DNA of 64,000 nt from Candidatus Rokuibacteriota bacterium (GCA_003221695.1 QHSX01000038.1:296046-360045), one strand, 5' to 3'. Shown: positions 24,954-33,925, counted from the first letter of the stretch. Numbers and translations: made by a program. Notes: generated by a model not told the origin, from the letters alone.

Positions 24954-25885
24954 CAGTCGCGCCTCAGGTAGAGCGTCAGCGCGACGATCAGGAGGGCGAG
25001 CGCCGGCAGCATCGAGAGCGCCACGGCGGCGCCCAGCCCGAGCTGACCGCCGAGCATGCCCAGGTTGAAGGCGTAGATGGCGAAGATGTTCGTCGCGTTC
25101 GCGGGCCCGCCGTTCGTCAGCGCGTAGACGAGCTGGAAGTCCGAGAAGGTGAAGATCACGGAGAACATGGTCACGATGATCACGACGGGCTTGAGGATAG
25201 GCAACGTCACGTAGACGAAGCGCTGCCGAGCGCTCGCGCCGTCGATGGCGGCGGCCTCGTGGAGGTCGGGCGAGATCGTCTGGAGCCCGGCGAGGAGCGT
25301 GATGCCGTAGAAGGGGACACCGCGCCAGGTGTTCACCACGATGATGGAGACCATCGCCAGCGAGGCGTTGCCGAGCCAGGAGAACCCGGACGTGATCACG
25401 CCTCCGTGAACGAGGAGCCAGTTGACCACGCTGAACGTCGGGTCGAGGATCCACATCCAGGCGATCGTCGAGAGCACCGTCGGAACGATGAACGGCAAGA
25501 GCACGAAGGCGCGCGCCAGGTTCTTGCCGCGGAAGGTCTGATTCATGACGAGCGCCAGGGCCATACCGCCCACGAGCTTCAGGATGGTCGTCACGATCGT
25601 GTAGACGAACGTGTTGCGCGTGACCTGCCAGAAGACGGCGTCGTGGGTGAGCGCGGCGAAGTTCGCCAGCCCGACGAAAACGCCCGGCCGCGTCACGGGC
25701 CTGTCTTGGAGGGAGAGGGAGATGCCGTAGAAGAACGGGTAGGCGACGAAGGCGAGCAGGAAGGCGACCCCCGGGCCGAGCATGAGCCAGCTGAAGACGC
25801 CTTCGCGCTCGAGGAGGCCGCGCAGCGTGAACGGCCGGCCGGCGACCGGGGCGGGCCGAGCCAGGGACGCCGGCCTGACCGCCAT
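24953..25885 (-). CDS. Sugar-type ABC transporter permease (MalF/UgpA class)
   Basis: A 310-residue permease with an N-terminal cytoplasmic segment and six predicted membrane helices (SWLMLGPGVAFLLAFVAYPFFYG and others). The EAA loop is LHEAAAIDGASARQRFVYVTLPILKP. It pairs with the following permease to form the pore of a CUT1-type importer for sugars, glycerol phosphate or similar solutes. It lies 3 bases downstream of the binding-protein gene and is translationally coupled to the next permease. Confidence 0.88.
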   Translation of the reverse strand: MAVRPASLARPAPVAGRPFTLRGLLEREGVFSWLMLGPGVAFLLAFVAYPFFYGISLSLQDRPVTRPGVFVGLANFAALTHDAVFWQVTRNTFVYTIVTTILKLVGGMALALVMNQTFRGKNLARAFVLLPFIVPTVLSTIAWMWILDPTFSVVNWLLVHGGVITSGFSWLGNASLAMVSIIVVNTWRGVPFYGITLLAGLQTISPDLHEAAAIDGASARQRFVYVTLPILKPVVIIVTMFSVIFTFSDFQLVYALTNGGPANATNIFAIYAFNLGMLGGQLGLGAAVALSMLPALALLIVALTLYLRRD

Positions 25886-25888
25886 CGC

Positions 25889-27163
25889 CTACTTCGCCTT
25901 GTAGATCTGCTTGAGCTGTAGGACCGCGGCCGCGATCACCTCTTTGGTCGGCGCCCCCTGGCACGCCTTGGCGAACATGTCGACGACCGCGTACTTCGCC
26001 ATGCTCTCGGACATCGCGTGGCTCGGGGGGCCCGGCCAGCCGGGCAGGCGCGAGGTCTTGAGCGACTCCTTGTAGGGGATGTAGCGAGGCTCCGGGTTCC
26101 ACATCGGGTGGTTGTCGTAGGCGTGGAGGAACGGCGCATAGTACGCGTCACCGGCGACGAGCCACGCCGAGAGCTGTCGGTCGTCGTACAGCCAGCGGAG
26201 GAACGCCTTGGCCGCGTTGACGTCCTGGGCAAAGGTGAAGATCGAGTGCGACTGCGGGTTCAACAGATGGTAGCGCCCCTTCGGTCCCTGTGGGTTCAGC
26301 GCGTGGTCGGTGACCCGGCCGAGCTCCGGGAAGTCGCGCTTGGCGACGACGAGGATCGAGGAGGCGTTGTTGGTGCAGGAGATCTGCTCGCCGAGGAACG
26401 CCTTGTTGTTGTTCACGTCGGTCCAGCCGAGCACGTCCTCGAGCATCGTCTCCTTGTAGAACCGTCGGCAGAAGTCGACCGCCCGCGCCGTCTCGTCGGA
26501 GTCGAGGAGGACCGTCTTGCCGTCCCTGTCGACCTCCCTCCCGCCGTACGACCAGAGCAGCGGATAGAGCCAGCCGTGATTGTCCCCCCAGCCGTGACCC
26601 AGCTCGAAGCCGAACGGGTGTCCCTTCTGCTTGAGCTTCCGGCCGACGTCGAGGAGCTCCTCCCACGTGTCCGGGAACTTCGTGACGCCGACCTCCTTGA
26701 ACCAGTCGGTCCGGTACACTTCGAGCTGGCCGATGTTGCCCCAGGGCAGCCCCTTCCACTTGCGGTTGATCACGACGGCGTCCGTGACGCTGTCGTACCA
26801 GGGGCCGAGCTTCTGGCCGATCTCGTTGGCGAGGTCGGTGACGTCGACCAGGCTCTGCTCGAACAGCCAGGGCCAGTTGAAGCCGGTGGCGGTGACCTCG
26901 GGGCCCGACCGTGTCTCGGCGACGGTCGTCATCCGCGTGAGCAGGCTGCCGACGCTCACCGGCTCGTAGTTGATCTTGATGCCGGTCAGCTTCTCGTACT
27001 CCAGGGCCAGTTTCTTTACGAAGAACTCGTCGAAGGCCTTGATGAACGAGCTCTCGTGCAGGACCGACATGGACTTCGGGGCGGCGCCGGTCGAGCGGGG
27101 CCCGAGAGCGGCCGCCGCGCCGAGGACAACGGTGACGGTAAGGAACTCGCGACGGGTGCGCAT
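25889..27163 (-). CDS. Extracellular solute-binding protein, family 1, Tat-type signal
   Basis: A 424-residue CUT1 binding protein. The N-terminus MRTRREFLTVTVVLGAAAAL carries an RRxFL motif followed by a hydrophobic stretch, suggesting Tat export of a folded protein. The mature protein has the family-1 topology: KLTGIKINYEPVSVGSLLTRM, TWEELLDVGRKLKQKG, the solute-contacting Trp/Tyr-rich lobes, and PLLWSYGG. It delivers an unknown polyol or sugar to the two permeases downstream. GAGGACGTC lies just before the ATG. A minus-strand promoter is expected in the 103 bases before it. Confidence 0.88.
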   Translation of the reverse strand: MRTRREFLTVTVVLGAAAALGPRSTGAAPKSMSVLHESSFIKAFDEFFVKKLALEYEKLTGIKINYEPVSVGSLLTRMTTVAETRSGPEVTATGFNWPWLFEQSLVDVTDLANEIGQKLGPWYDSVTDAVVINRKWKGLPWGNIGQLEVYRTDWFKEVGVTKFPDTWEELLDVGRKLKQKGHPFGFELGHGWGDNHGWLYPLLWSYGGREVDRDGKTVLLDSDETARAVDFCRRFYKETMLEDVLGWTDVNNNKAFLGEQISCTNNASSILVVAKRDFPELGRVTDHALNPQGPKGRYHLLNPQSHSIFTFAQDVNAAKAFLRWLYDDRQLSAWLVAGDAYYAPFLHAYDNHPMWNPEPRYIPYKESLKTSRLPGWPGPPSHAMSESMAKYAVVDMFAKACQGAPTKEVIAAAVLQLKQIYKAK

Positions 27164-27266
27164 GACGTCCTCCTCAGCTCGTGGGTGCGCTGCCGGACGT
27201 GGGCTGGCGCGACACTAGGCGAGGGGGGCGGGCGCTGTCAAGGAGAGGGACTTCTGACGGTGTCTC

Positions 27267-27491
27267 CTAGTGTCTGACCAGAGCCCAGCCGAACGACTTG
27301 AGGTCCTGGACGATGTCGCGTTGGCGCCGGTCCACGCGGCGCTTGTCGAGTGCCACCGGCTCCTGGCGCTGGCGGCGCGCCTCCATCCGTCGGTCGAAAA
27401 TCACATCGATGATGTCGCTGGCGAATACATGCTTGAGATACGTGTAGCGTGTGGGTTGCGTGCGCGAGACAACGAGGAGAAGCCGAGCCAC
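27267..27491 (-). CDS. Small DRR-family protein (copy A)
   Basis: A 74-residue basic protein starting at GTG 27491, which has GGAGGG 6 bases upstream. Its hydrophobic first strand (MARLLLVVSR), RYTYLKHVF helix, VIFDRRMEARRQ core, second Arg cluster (KRRVDRRQRD) and ending LKSFGWALVRH are shared residue by residue with the 74-residue protein at 39194 and with the protein at 41679. The beta-strand/helix/DRR pattern suggests a small alpha/beta domain, perhaps a nucleotide- or protein-binding module. The family is unknown to me. Its upstream region shares a sequence block with the 39194 gene. Confidence 0.6.
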   Translation of the reverse strand: MARLLLVVSRTQPTRYTYLKHVFASDIIDVIFDRRMEARRQRQEPVALDKRRVDRRQRDIVQDLKSFGWALVRH

Positions 27492-27547
27492 CAACTGCCC
27501 TCCAGAGGACGCCAGATTCCTAATATGGACGGAGCCTACGCAGGTTT

Positions 27548-27582
27548 GCATTGTTCCGGAAATTAGGGAACCCCCGCAAATT
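27548..27582 (-). promoter_or_regulatory. Conserved block upstream of DRR copy A
   Basis: The plus-strand text TTCCGGAAATTAGGGAACC followed by CCCGCAAATTG is nearly repeated at 39494-39522 (TTCCGGAATTAGGTAAATC, then ACCGCAAAATG) upstream of the other 74-residue DRR gene, at a comparable distance of 70-100 bases from the GTG. It is a candidate promoter or operator shared by the family. Confidence 0.45.
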
Positions 27583-27723
27583 GAAGGGGAAAAGGCTCGA
27601 CGAGGGCCGCCTGGTACCTGAGTCAGGGGGAGGGAGATCCCTGAATGTTCCGGGCGAAGTGGCCTGCTAGTATGCCGATCGGTACGATCGACGCGGGGCC
27701 CACCCGCCAGCTCGGAGGAGGAC

Positions 27724-28656
27724 ATGCCCGAACGGCCATTACCCACGGAGCAGGACGTGCGCGCGTACATCCGCGACCGCCGGAACTGGGGGCGGTGGGG
27801 CAAGGACGATGAGGTCGGCGCGCTCAATCTCGTGACGCCGGCCAAGCGCGCGGCGGCCGCGCGGCTCGTCCGGAGCGGCCGAGCGGTCTCGCTGAGCCGG
27901 CCGTTCCCCAAGGAGCCCGGCCCCAACAACGCGTTTCCCGCGCAGCACTACATGCGGACACTCCCGCGCGGGAAGGGCGGCTTCGCGGCAGACTACTACG
28001 GCATCTTCTACCACGGCGTCGCGTCCACCCACATCGACGCGCTCTGCCACACCTGGGACGCCGAGGCGATGTGGAACGGGCGCGACCCCCGGAAAGAGAT
28101 CACGTTCGACGGGGCGACCTTTGGCTCGATCGAGCACTGGGCCGACGGCATCCTCACGCGGGGCGTCATGCTCGACGTGCCGCGCCATCGCGGAGTCCCC
28201 TGCGTGACGCAGGAGACACCCGTGCACGGGTGGGAGCTCGAGGACATCCTGACGAAGCGCGGGATCACGCTCGAGCCCGGAGACGCGGTCTCGGTGTATT
28301 GCGGGCGGGAGGCGTGGCAAGCGGCGAACCCGGACCGGCCCTACAGCCGTCCGTTCGGGCCCGGAACGATCGAGCGCCCGGGGCTGCACGTCTCGTGTCT
28401 GCCGTTCCTCCGGGACCACGACGTGAGCGTGCTCGTCTGGGACATGCTCGATCATCTGCCGATCGGCTACGACATTCCCTGGGCGGTGCATGCGGCGCTC
28501 TTTGCGTACGGGATGGCCCTGCTCGACAACGCCCTCCTCGAGCCTCTCGCGCGCGCGTGCGCCGACGAGCGGCGCGACGAGTTCATGCTGGTCATCGCGC
28601 CCCTCAGGGTCGTGGGCGGCACGGGCTCGCCGGCCAACCCGATCGCGGTGTTTTGA
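27724..28656 (+). CDS. Cyclase-family protein (kynurenine formamidase-like metal hydrolase)
   Basis: A 310-residue member of the putative cyclase family (PF04199). The metal-site segment reads GVASTHIDALCH, with His103, Asp105 and His109 as likely zinc ligands. GDAVSVYCGRE and the C-terminal PLRVVGGTGSPANPIAVF are typical. The family includes kynurenine formamidase, isatin hydrolase and other amide/ester hydrolases. GGAGGAGGAC precedes the ATG. The stop overlaps the start of the molybdenum-hydroxylase gene (TGATG), giving an operon with that gene and the amidohydrolase. Confidence 0.85.
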   Translation: MPERPLPTEQDVRAYIRDRRNWGRWGKDDEVGALNLVTPAKRAAAARLVRSGRAVSLSRPFPKEPGPNNAFPAQHYMRTLPRGKGGFAADYYGIFYHGVASTHIDALCHTWDAEAMWNGRDPRKEITFDGATFGSIEHWADGILTRGVMLDVPRHRGVPCVTQETPVHGWELEDILTKRGITLEPGDAVSVYCGREAWQAANPDRPYSRPFGPGTIERPGLHVSCLPFLRDHDVSVLVWDMLDHLPIGYDIPWAVHAALFAYGMALLDNALLEPLARACADERRDEFMLVIAPLRVVGGTGSPANPIAVF

Positions 28657-30944
28657 TGGACGGCTGGATCGGGCAGCCCCTCAAGCGCCGCGAAGACCAC
28701 CGGCTCCTCTCGGGTGCCGGACGCTTCGTCGACGACCTGAGGCCGCCCCGGTGCGCTCACGTGGTCCTGCTCCGCTCGCCCCACGCCCACGCGCGCATCG
28801 CGCGCCTCGATGTCGAGGGCGCGCGGCGCGCGCCCGGCGTGGTGGCGGTCGTCACCGGCGCCGAGGTGCGCCACCTGGGGCCGCTGCCGGTGAACCGGCT
28901 CGTGCCGGACATGCGGGTGCCGCCCCATCCGATCATCGCGGATACGCACGTCCGCACCGCGGGCACCCCCGTGGCGGCGGTCGTCGCCGAGGATCCGTAC
29001 CGCGCGCGTGACGCGGTCGAGCTGATCGACGTGGCGTACGAGCCCCTCGCCGGAGTGCCGGAGCCAGAGGCGGCGGTGGGCGACGGCGCCCACGTCCTGT
29101 TCGCCGACATCGAGCGGAACCGGTCCTTCACGCGCACGCTGCGTGAGGGCGACGCGGCGGGCGCGATGAGGACGGCCGCGCGCGTCGTCTCGCTCCGTGT
29201 GGTCCAGCAGCGCCTGGCCGGCGTGCCGCTCGAGCCTCGCGCGGTCCTCGCCGTCTTCGATCCCTCCACCGAGGAGCTGACGCTCTGGGTCTCGTGCCAG
29301 GCGCCATTCCGCATCCGCGCCGAGGTCGCTCGGCTCCTCGGGCTTCCCGAGTCGCAGGTCCGTGTGATCGCGCCCGACGTCGGCGGCGGCTTTGGCGTGA
29401 AGAGCGGCCCGTACCGGGAGGAGGTCCTGCTCGCCTGGCTCGCCCCGCGGCTCGCGCGCCCGCTCAAGTGGGTGGCGACGCGGAGCGAGGACCAGATCAC
29501 CACGAACCATGCGCGCGGCGCGGTCTCGGAGGGCGAGCTCGCGCTCGACGCCGAGGGGCGCATCACCGCGCTCCGCGCGCGCATCGTCGCGCCGCTCGGC
29601 GCCGCTCTGATGAACGCGGCCGCGGGACCGCCGTGGAACCACGCGCGTCTCCTGCCGGGAGCCTACGTCGTCCCGGCGTGCGACATCACCGTGACCGGAG
29701 CCCTGACGACGACGACACCGGTCGCGGCCTATCGCGGCGCCGGCCGGCCCGAGGCGTGCTTCTTCATCGAGCGGCTGATGGACACGGCGGCGCGGGCGCT
29801 CGGGCTCGATCCCGTCGAGATTCGCCGGCGCAACTTCATCCCCCCCGACCGCTTCCCGTTTCGGTCGGTGACGGGCCAGGTCTACGACTCGGGCGACTAC
29901 GGCAAGGCGCTCGAGCTCGCGCTTGCCGCGGCCGACTACCCGCGCCTCAGACGCGAGCAGGCGGCGCGCCGCGCGCATGGCGAGATCGTCGGGGTCGGCG
30001 TCGCGTCCTACGTCGAGCCCGCCGCGCTCGGCTGGGAGAGCGGCAGTATCAAGGTCGAGCGCTCCGGGCGCGTCACGGCGATCACCGGGTCGAGCGCCCA
30101 CGGCCAGGGGCACGAGACGACCTTCGCGCAGATCGTGGCCGACCACCTGGGCGTCACGCCGGAGGAGGTGGTGGTCGTCCACGGCGACACGCGCTCGGGA
30201 CCCGAGGGCTTCGGCACCTTCGGCAGCCGGAGCGTCGCGCTGGGCGGCGGCGCCCTCGCGCGCGTGGCCGCCGACGTGCGCGAGAAGGGGCGGCGGATCG
30301 CCGCGAAGCTCCTCGAGGCCGCGGCCGCCGACGTGGTCAACGGGCATGGCGGCTTCCACGTGGTCGGCGCGCGAGAGCGGCGGGTGACGTGGAAGGAAGT
30401 CGCCGGCGCCGCCTACGCCGGAGGTCACGCATTGCCTGCCGGCGAGACGCCGGGCCTCGAGTCGAGCACCTACTTCCAGCCGGAGGGCGAGGTGTGGAGC
30501 TTCGGTGCCGTCGTCTCGGCGGTGAGGATCGACCGCGAGTCCGGCCAGCTCGTCATCGAGCGGCTCGTGTGGGTGGACGACGCCGGCACGGTGATCAATC
30601 CGCTCCTCGCCGAGGGCCAGCTCCATGGCGCTCTCGCGCAGGGGCTCGGCCAGGCCCTGCTCGAGGCGATCGTGTACGATCGCGACGGCCAGCTTCTGAC
30701 CGGCACCTTGATGGACTACGCGATCCCGCGCGCCGCCGACGTGCCGCCCGTCACGCTCGAGAAGATGCATACGCCCTCGCCCCGCAACCCGCTCGGCGCC
30801 AAGGGGCTGGGCGAGGCCGGGTGCATCGCCATTCCGCCCGCCGTCGTGAACGCCGCCGTAGACGCGTTGGCGCCCCTCGGCGTCATGCACCTCGACATGC
30901 CGCTCACGCCCGTGCGACTCTGGGCGGCGATCAGGAGACCCTGA
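28656..30944 (+). CDS. Form II CO-dehydrogenase-like molybdopterin large subunit, orphan
   Basis: A 762-residue molybdenum hydroxylase large subunit with an N-terminal hammerhead domain (RLLSGAGRFVDDL), VGGGFGVKSGPYREE, and the active-site loop AYRGAGR at residues 358-364, which is the signature of form II (BMS) CoxL-like proteins. Near the C-terminus GAKGLGEAGCIAIPP holds the catalytic Glu. Form II proteins are not proven CO oxidisers and may act on aldehydes or heterocycles. No FAD or 2Fe-2S subunit genes are adjacent, unlike normal cox/xdh operons. The gene lies between cyclase and amidohydrolase genes with overlapping start/stop codons, which suggests one catabolic pathway. Confidence 0.88.
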   Translation: MDGWIGQPLKRREDHRLLSGAGRFVDDLRPPRCAHVVLLRSPHAHARIARLDVEGARRAPGVVAVVTGAEVRHLGPLPVNRLVPDMRVPPHPIIADTHVRTAGTPVAAVVAEDPYRARDAVELIDVAYEPLAGVPEPEAAVGDGAHVLFADIERNRSFTRTLREGDAAGAMRTAARVVSLRVVQQRLAGVPLEPRAVLAVFDPSTEELTLWVSCQAPFRIRAEVARLLGLPESQVRVIAPDVGGGFGVKSGPYREEVLLAWLAPRLARPLKWVATRSEDQITTNHARGAVSEGELALDAEGRITALRARIVAPLGAALMNAAAGPPWNHARLLPGAYVVPACDITVTGALTTTTPVAAYRGAGRPEACFFIERLMDTAARALGLDPVEIRRRNFIPPDRFPFRSVTGQVYDSGDYGKALELALAAADYPRLRREQAARRAHGEIVGVGVASYVEPAALGWESGSIKVERSGRVTAITGSSAHGQGHETTFAQIVADHLGVTPEEVVVVHGDTRSGPEGFGTFGSRSVALGGGALARVAADVREKGRRIAAKLLEAAAADVVNGHGGFHVVGARERRVTWKEVAGAAYAGGHALPAGETPGLESSTYFQPEGEVWSFGAVVSAVRIDRESGQLVIERLVWVDDAGTVINPLLAEGQLHGALAQGLGQALLEAIVYDRDGQLLTGTLMDYAIPRAADVPPVTLEKMHTPSPRNPLGAKGLGEAGCIAIPPAVVNAAVDALAPLGVMHLDMPLTPVRLWAAIRRP

Positions 30945-32077
30945 TGAACTACCGGATCATCTCCGCCGACGATCACATCGATCTCCAGTGGCTGCCGAAG
31001 GACCTCTGGCAGAAGCGGGTCTCCGCGTCCTGGCGCGGACGCGCGCCGAAGGTCGTCGAGACGCCCGAGGGGCCGTTCTGGTTCTGCGGCGACGATCGCT
31101 GGGACCCGTGGGGCGGGCGGCGGGGCGCCGCGGGCGCGCAGGGCGGCCGGCGCACGGCGCTCGAGCGGGGCGGCGTCCTCGAGCCGGGCGTCCTGCGCCC
31201 CACGACGACCGAGCTCCGGCTCCAGGACATGGATCGTGACGGGATCGACGCGACCGTCATGTACGGGCCGATCGTGCCGCTCCTGATCCAGGAGCCGGAG
31301 CTGAGGCGTGTCTGCTACCGCGCGTACAACGAGTGGCTGGCCGAGTTCTGCGCGAGCGCGCCGGATCGGCTCATCGGCGCCGGGCTCATCCCGATCGACG
31401 ACCCCAAGACCGCCGCGGACGAGGTTCGCTACCTCGAGCAGATCGGTCTCCGGACGGGGATGTTCCTGGCCGCGCGGGTGGAGCTCCCGCTCTGGGACGA
31501 GGCCTGGGAGCCCTTGTGGGAGGCGGCCGCCGAGACGGAGCTGCCCGTCGGCTTCCATCTGGGCGGGGGCCTGCGGACCGTCGCGTTCAGCGGTCCGAAG
31601 GCGACCCAGGCCGGGAATATGGGCGTCCGGGTCGCCTGCTCCACGCTCCAGATGGATGAGCCGCTCGCCGCCGTGATCTTCGCCGGCGCGCTCGAGCGTC
31701 ACCGGCGGCTCAAGATCGTGCTCGCCGAGACCGGGATCGGCTGGCTGCCCTACATGCTCGAGAGGATGGACGACACCTACCAGAAGTTCCTCGACGCCGA
31801 GGAGTTCTGGCGGACGCACGGCGGACTCCAGCTGACGATGCCGCCGAGCGCCTATTTCCGTCGGCAGGTGTGGGCGACCTTCCAGACCGATCATCTCGGG
31901 CTGCGGGTCGTGGACCTCCTCGGCGACGACCGAGTCATGTGGGCGTCCGACTACCCGCACGCCGACAGCACGTGGCCCGAGTCCGAGCGGGTGATCGAAG
32001 CGAACTTCAAGGGCGTCACGGCTCAAGCGCGGCGCCGCATCCTGTGCGACAACGCCAGAGACTTGTACGGGCTCTAG
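30944..32077 (+). CDS. Amidohydrolase-2 family metal-dependent hydrolase
   Basis: A 377-residue TIM-barrel protein of the ACMSD-like amidohydrolase group. The N-terminal metal motif is ISADDHID (His11). It continues with TELRLQDMDRDGIDATVMYG, PVGFHLGGG with a likely metal His, KIVLAETGIGWLPYMLERMD, and the C-terminal MWASDYPHADSTWPES with the catalytic Asp. Members decarboxylate or hydrolyse aromatic-acid breakdown intermediates. Its ATG overlaps the large-subunit stop (TGATG). It may handle the product of the upstream hydroxylase; the substrate is unknown. Confidence 0.85.
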   Translation: MNYRIISADDHIDLQWLPKDLWQKRVSASWRGRAPKVVETPEGPFWFCGDDRWDPWGGRRGAAGAQGGRRTALERGGVLEPGVLRPTTTELRLQDMDRDGIDATVMYGPIVPLLIQEPELRRVCYRAYNEWLAEFCASAPDRLIGAGLIPIDDPKTAADEVRYLEQIGLRTGMFLAARVELPLWDEAWEPLWEAAAETELPVGFHLGGGLRTVAFSGPKATQAGNMGVRVACSTLQMDEPLAAVIFAGALERHRRLKIVLAETGIGWLPYMLERMDDTYQKFLDAEEFWRTHGGLQLTMPPSAYFRRQVWATFQTDHLGLRVVDLLGDDRVMWASDYPHADSTWPESERVIEANFKGVTAQARRRILCDNARDLYGL

Positions 32078-32083
32078 GCGAGC

Positions 32084-33022
32084 CTACTTGATCGCGAGGG
32101 GGTTCACCGGTGAGCCGACCGCGCCCGTGATCGGCAGCGGCGGGGCCACGAACAGGAAGTCGTAGACCTTGTCTCTCGCGCAGTCGGCGGCGAGGGCGTC
32201 GAGGTCGAAGATCTCGCCCACGAGGAGCCCCATGTGCGGGATGAGCACCTGGTGGAGCGGCTGGTAGGTGTCGGGGATCTCGTTGGGCCGCACCTCCATC
32301 CCCCACGTGTCGGTCGCCAGCGCGGCGAGCTCCCGCCGGTGGATCCACTCCGCGGTCCAGAAGGAGAGCCCGGGCGCGTCGCCGCCCGCGTAGTCGCCCC
32401 ACCCCCCGCGGGCGCGGCACATGGACATCTGCCCAGTCCGGACCAGCAGGGCGTCGCCCCGGCCGACCGTGACGGAGTGCGCCTTGGCCGCCGCCTCCAG
32501 ATCGTCCACCGTGATAGCGTAGCCCGGCTCGAGCCAGTCGACGCCCTTCGCGCGCGGCAGGTCGAGCAGCACGCCCCGGGTGGCGATGAAGCGCGCCATC
32601 TTCTCCATGCCGTTCTTCTTGGCGCCCTCGCTCGAGACGAGATTGGCGTCGTAGCCGTTGTAGAGGCGGCCGTCCAGGAAGCAGTGTGAGAGCGCATCCC
32701 ACTGGGTCCCGCACTGGAGCGCCATGATCACCATGTCGTCGGCAAAGCCGACGCCGCCGGGGCGCTTGAACGCGCCCGTCGTGAAGTCGGGACCGGTGAG
32801 GATCATGCGGTGGATCGGGTTGAAGCGTCGTGGCTGGTTGATCTGCGGGCCCGTGTTGTCGAACGGGATCGCCAGCGAGAAGGTCACGCCGCGTCGCACC
32901 CTGCGCGTGGCCGCCACGATCGTCTCGGGCGTGATGTAGTTCAGCGTCCCCAGCTCGTCGTTCGGTCCCCACTTGGACCAGTTGCGGCACTTCGCTCCCA
33001 TCTCGCGCACGGCGTCGGCCAT
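32084..33022 (-). CDS. Cyclase-family protein with altered metal-site histidines
   Basis: A 312-residue paralogue of the cyclase at 27724. The metal-site segment reads ALQCGTQWDALSHC: both His of the usual HxGTH motif are Gln (103 and 107), while Asp109 and His113 remain. The subgroup with GTQWDALSH is widespread, so this is not random decay. Its metal use and reaction may differ from kynurenine formamidase. It ends 6 bases from the convergent amidohydrolase gene. Confidence 0.82.
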   Translation of the reverse strand: MADAVREMGAKCRNWSKWGPNDELGTLNYITPETIVAATRRVRRGVTFSLAIPFDNTGPQINQPRRFNPIHRMILTGPDFTTGAFKRPGGVGFADDMVIMALQCGTQWDALSHCFLDGRLYNGYDANLVSSEGAKKNGMEKMARFIATRGVLLDLPRAKGVDWLEPGYAITVDDLEAAAKAHSVTVGRGDALLVRTGQMSMCRARGGWGDYAGGDAPGLSFWTAEWIHRRELAALATDTWGMEVRPNEIPDTYQPLHQVLIPHMGLLVGEIFDLDALAADCARDKVYDFLFVAPPLPITGAVGSPVNPLAIK

Positions 33023-33037
33023 GGGTGGGTCTCCTCT

Positions 33038-33925
33038 CTACGCGCGCCGGAAACTCGCGGGCGGCGGACTCTCGAAGACGACCCGCCGGCCGCTCGGGTG
33101 GACGAAGCCGAGTCGCGTGGCGTGCAGCCACACGCGCTGGAGCGGGTCGCGCCGGCTCCCGTACGCGTGGTCGCCGACGATCGGATGCCCGAGCGCCGCG
33201 AGCTGGGCGCGGATCTGGCCCCGCCGCCCCGTCACGAGGACGAGCTCGAGCAGGGTCGCGGACCGAGCGCGCTCCAGCACGCGGTAGCGGGTGATCGCCT
33301 CCCGGCCGCGGCCTCCCTCGCGCGTGGTCCGAACACGCAGAGCGCGGTCCTCGACGAGGTGCCCGGTCAGGGTACCCGCCGGCTCGCGGACGACACCCTC
33401 GACGCGGGCGACGTAGACACGCTCCGGCAGCCGCGCGCGGAACTGCGCCTGCAGGGCCTGCTTGACGGCGAGCGACTTGGCGAAGACGAGCAGGCCGGAG
33501 GTCTCACGATCGAGCCGATGGACGACGAAGATCCGCCCGCCTTCCCGCGCCCGCACCCAGGCGCCGAGCAGGCGGTATGCGGTCCGCTCGCGCTCGGTTT
33601 CGGTCGCGATCGTCAGGAGCCCCGCGGGCTTCTCGACGACCACGAGGTGCTCGTCCTCATGAACGAGCCGGAGCGGCGCCGGGAAGCTGGCGGGCGGCGG
33701 TGAGCGGAGCTCGACGCGGTCGCCCGGGCCCACCGCGACGTCGCCCCGGCACACGACGGCGCCGTTGACGCAAACGCGTGCGCCCGCAAGCCACTGCTTG
33801 AGCCGGCGGCCGGGCGTCCCCGGATACAGGGCGCGCAGCCGCTCCCGGAGCGTCAGGTCCGGCCCGCGGGACGATGCGCTCAGTGACCGGGCGGCGGAGG
33901 GGGTGGGGGCGGGTTGGGGACCCAC
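33038..33925 (-). CDS. RluA-family pseudouridine synthase
   Basis: A 295-residue protein with an S4-like N-terminal domain (GRRLKQWLAGARVCVNGAVV) and a pseudouridine synthase domain: DEHLVVVEKPAGLLT, then the catalytic motif VHRLDRETSG with Asp139. GRRGQIRAQLAALGHPIVGDHAYG matches the conserved RluA HQIR region. It isomerises specific uridines of rRNA or tRNA; the target is not predictable. The GTG start overlaps the end of the upstream gene by 46 bases. A later start would damage the S4 domain. Confidence 0.88.
   Translation of the reverse strand: MGPQPAPTPSAARSLSASSRGPDLTLRERLRALYPGTPGRRLKQWLAGARVCVNGAVVCRGDVAVGPGDRVELRSPPPASFPAPLRLVHEDEHLVVVEKPAGLLTIATETERERTAYRLLGAWVRAREGGRIFVVHRLDRETSGLLVFAKSLAVKQALQAQFRARLPERVYVARVEGVVREPAGTLTGHLVEDRALRVRTTREGGRGREAITRYRVLERARSATLLELVLVTGRRGQIRAQLAALGHPIVGDHAYGSRRDPLQRVWLHATRLGFVHPSGRRVVFESPPPASFRRA

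Noticed and set aside
28467..30890. Minus-strand 807-codon open frame opposite the CODH-like large subunit
   Set aside because: Shadow of a GC-rich gene; no start context, no motifs.
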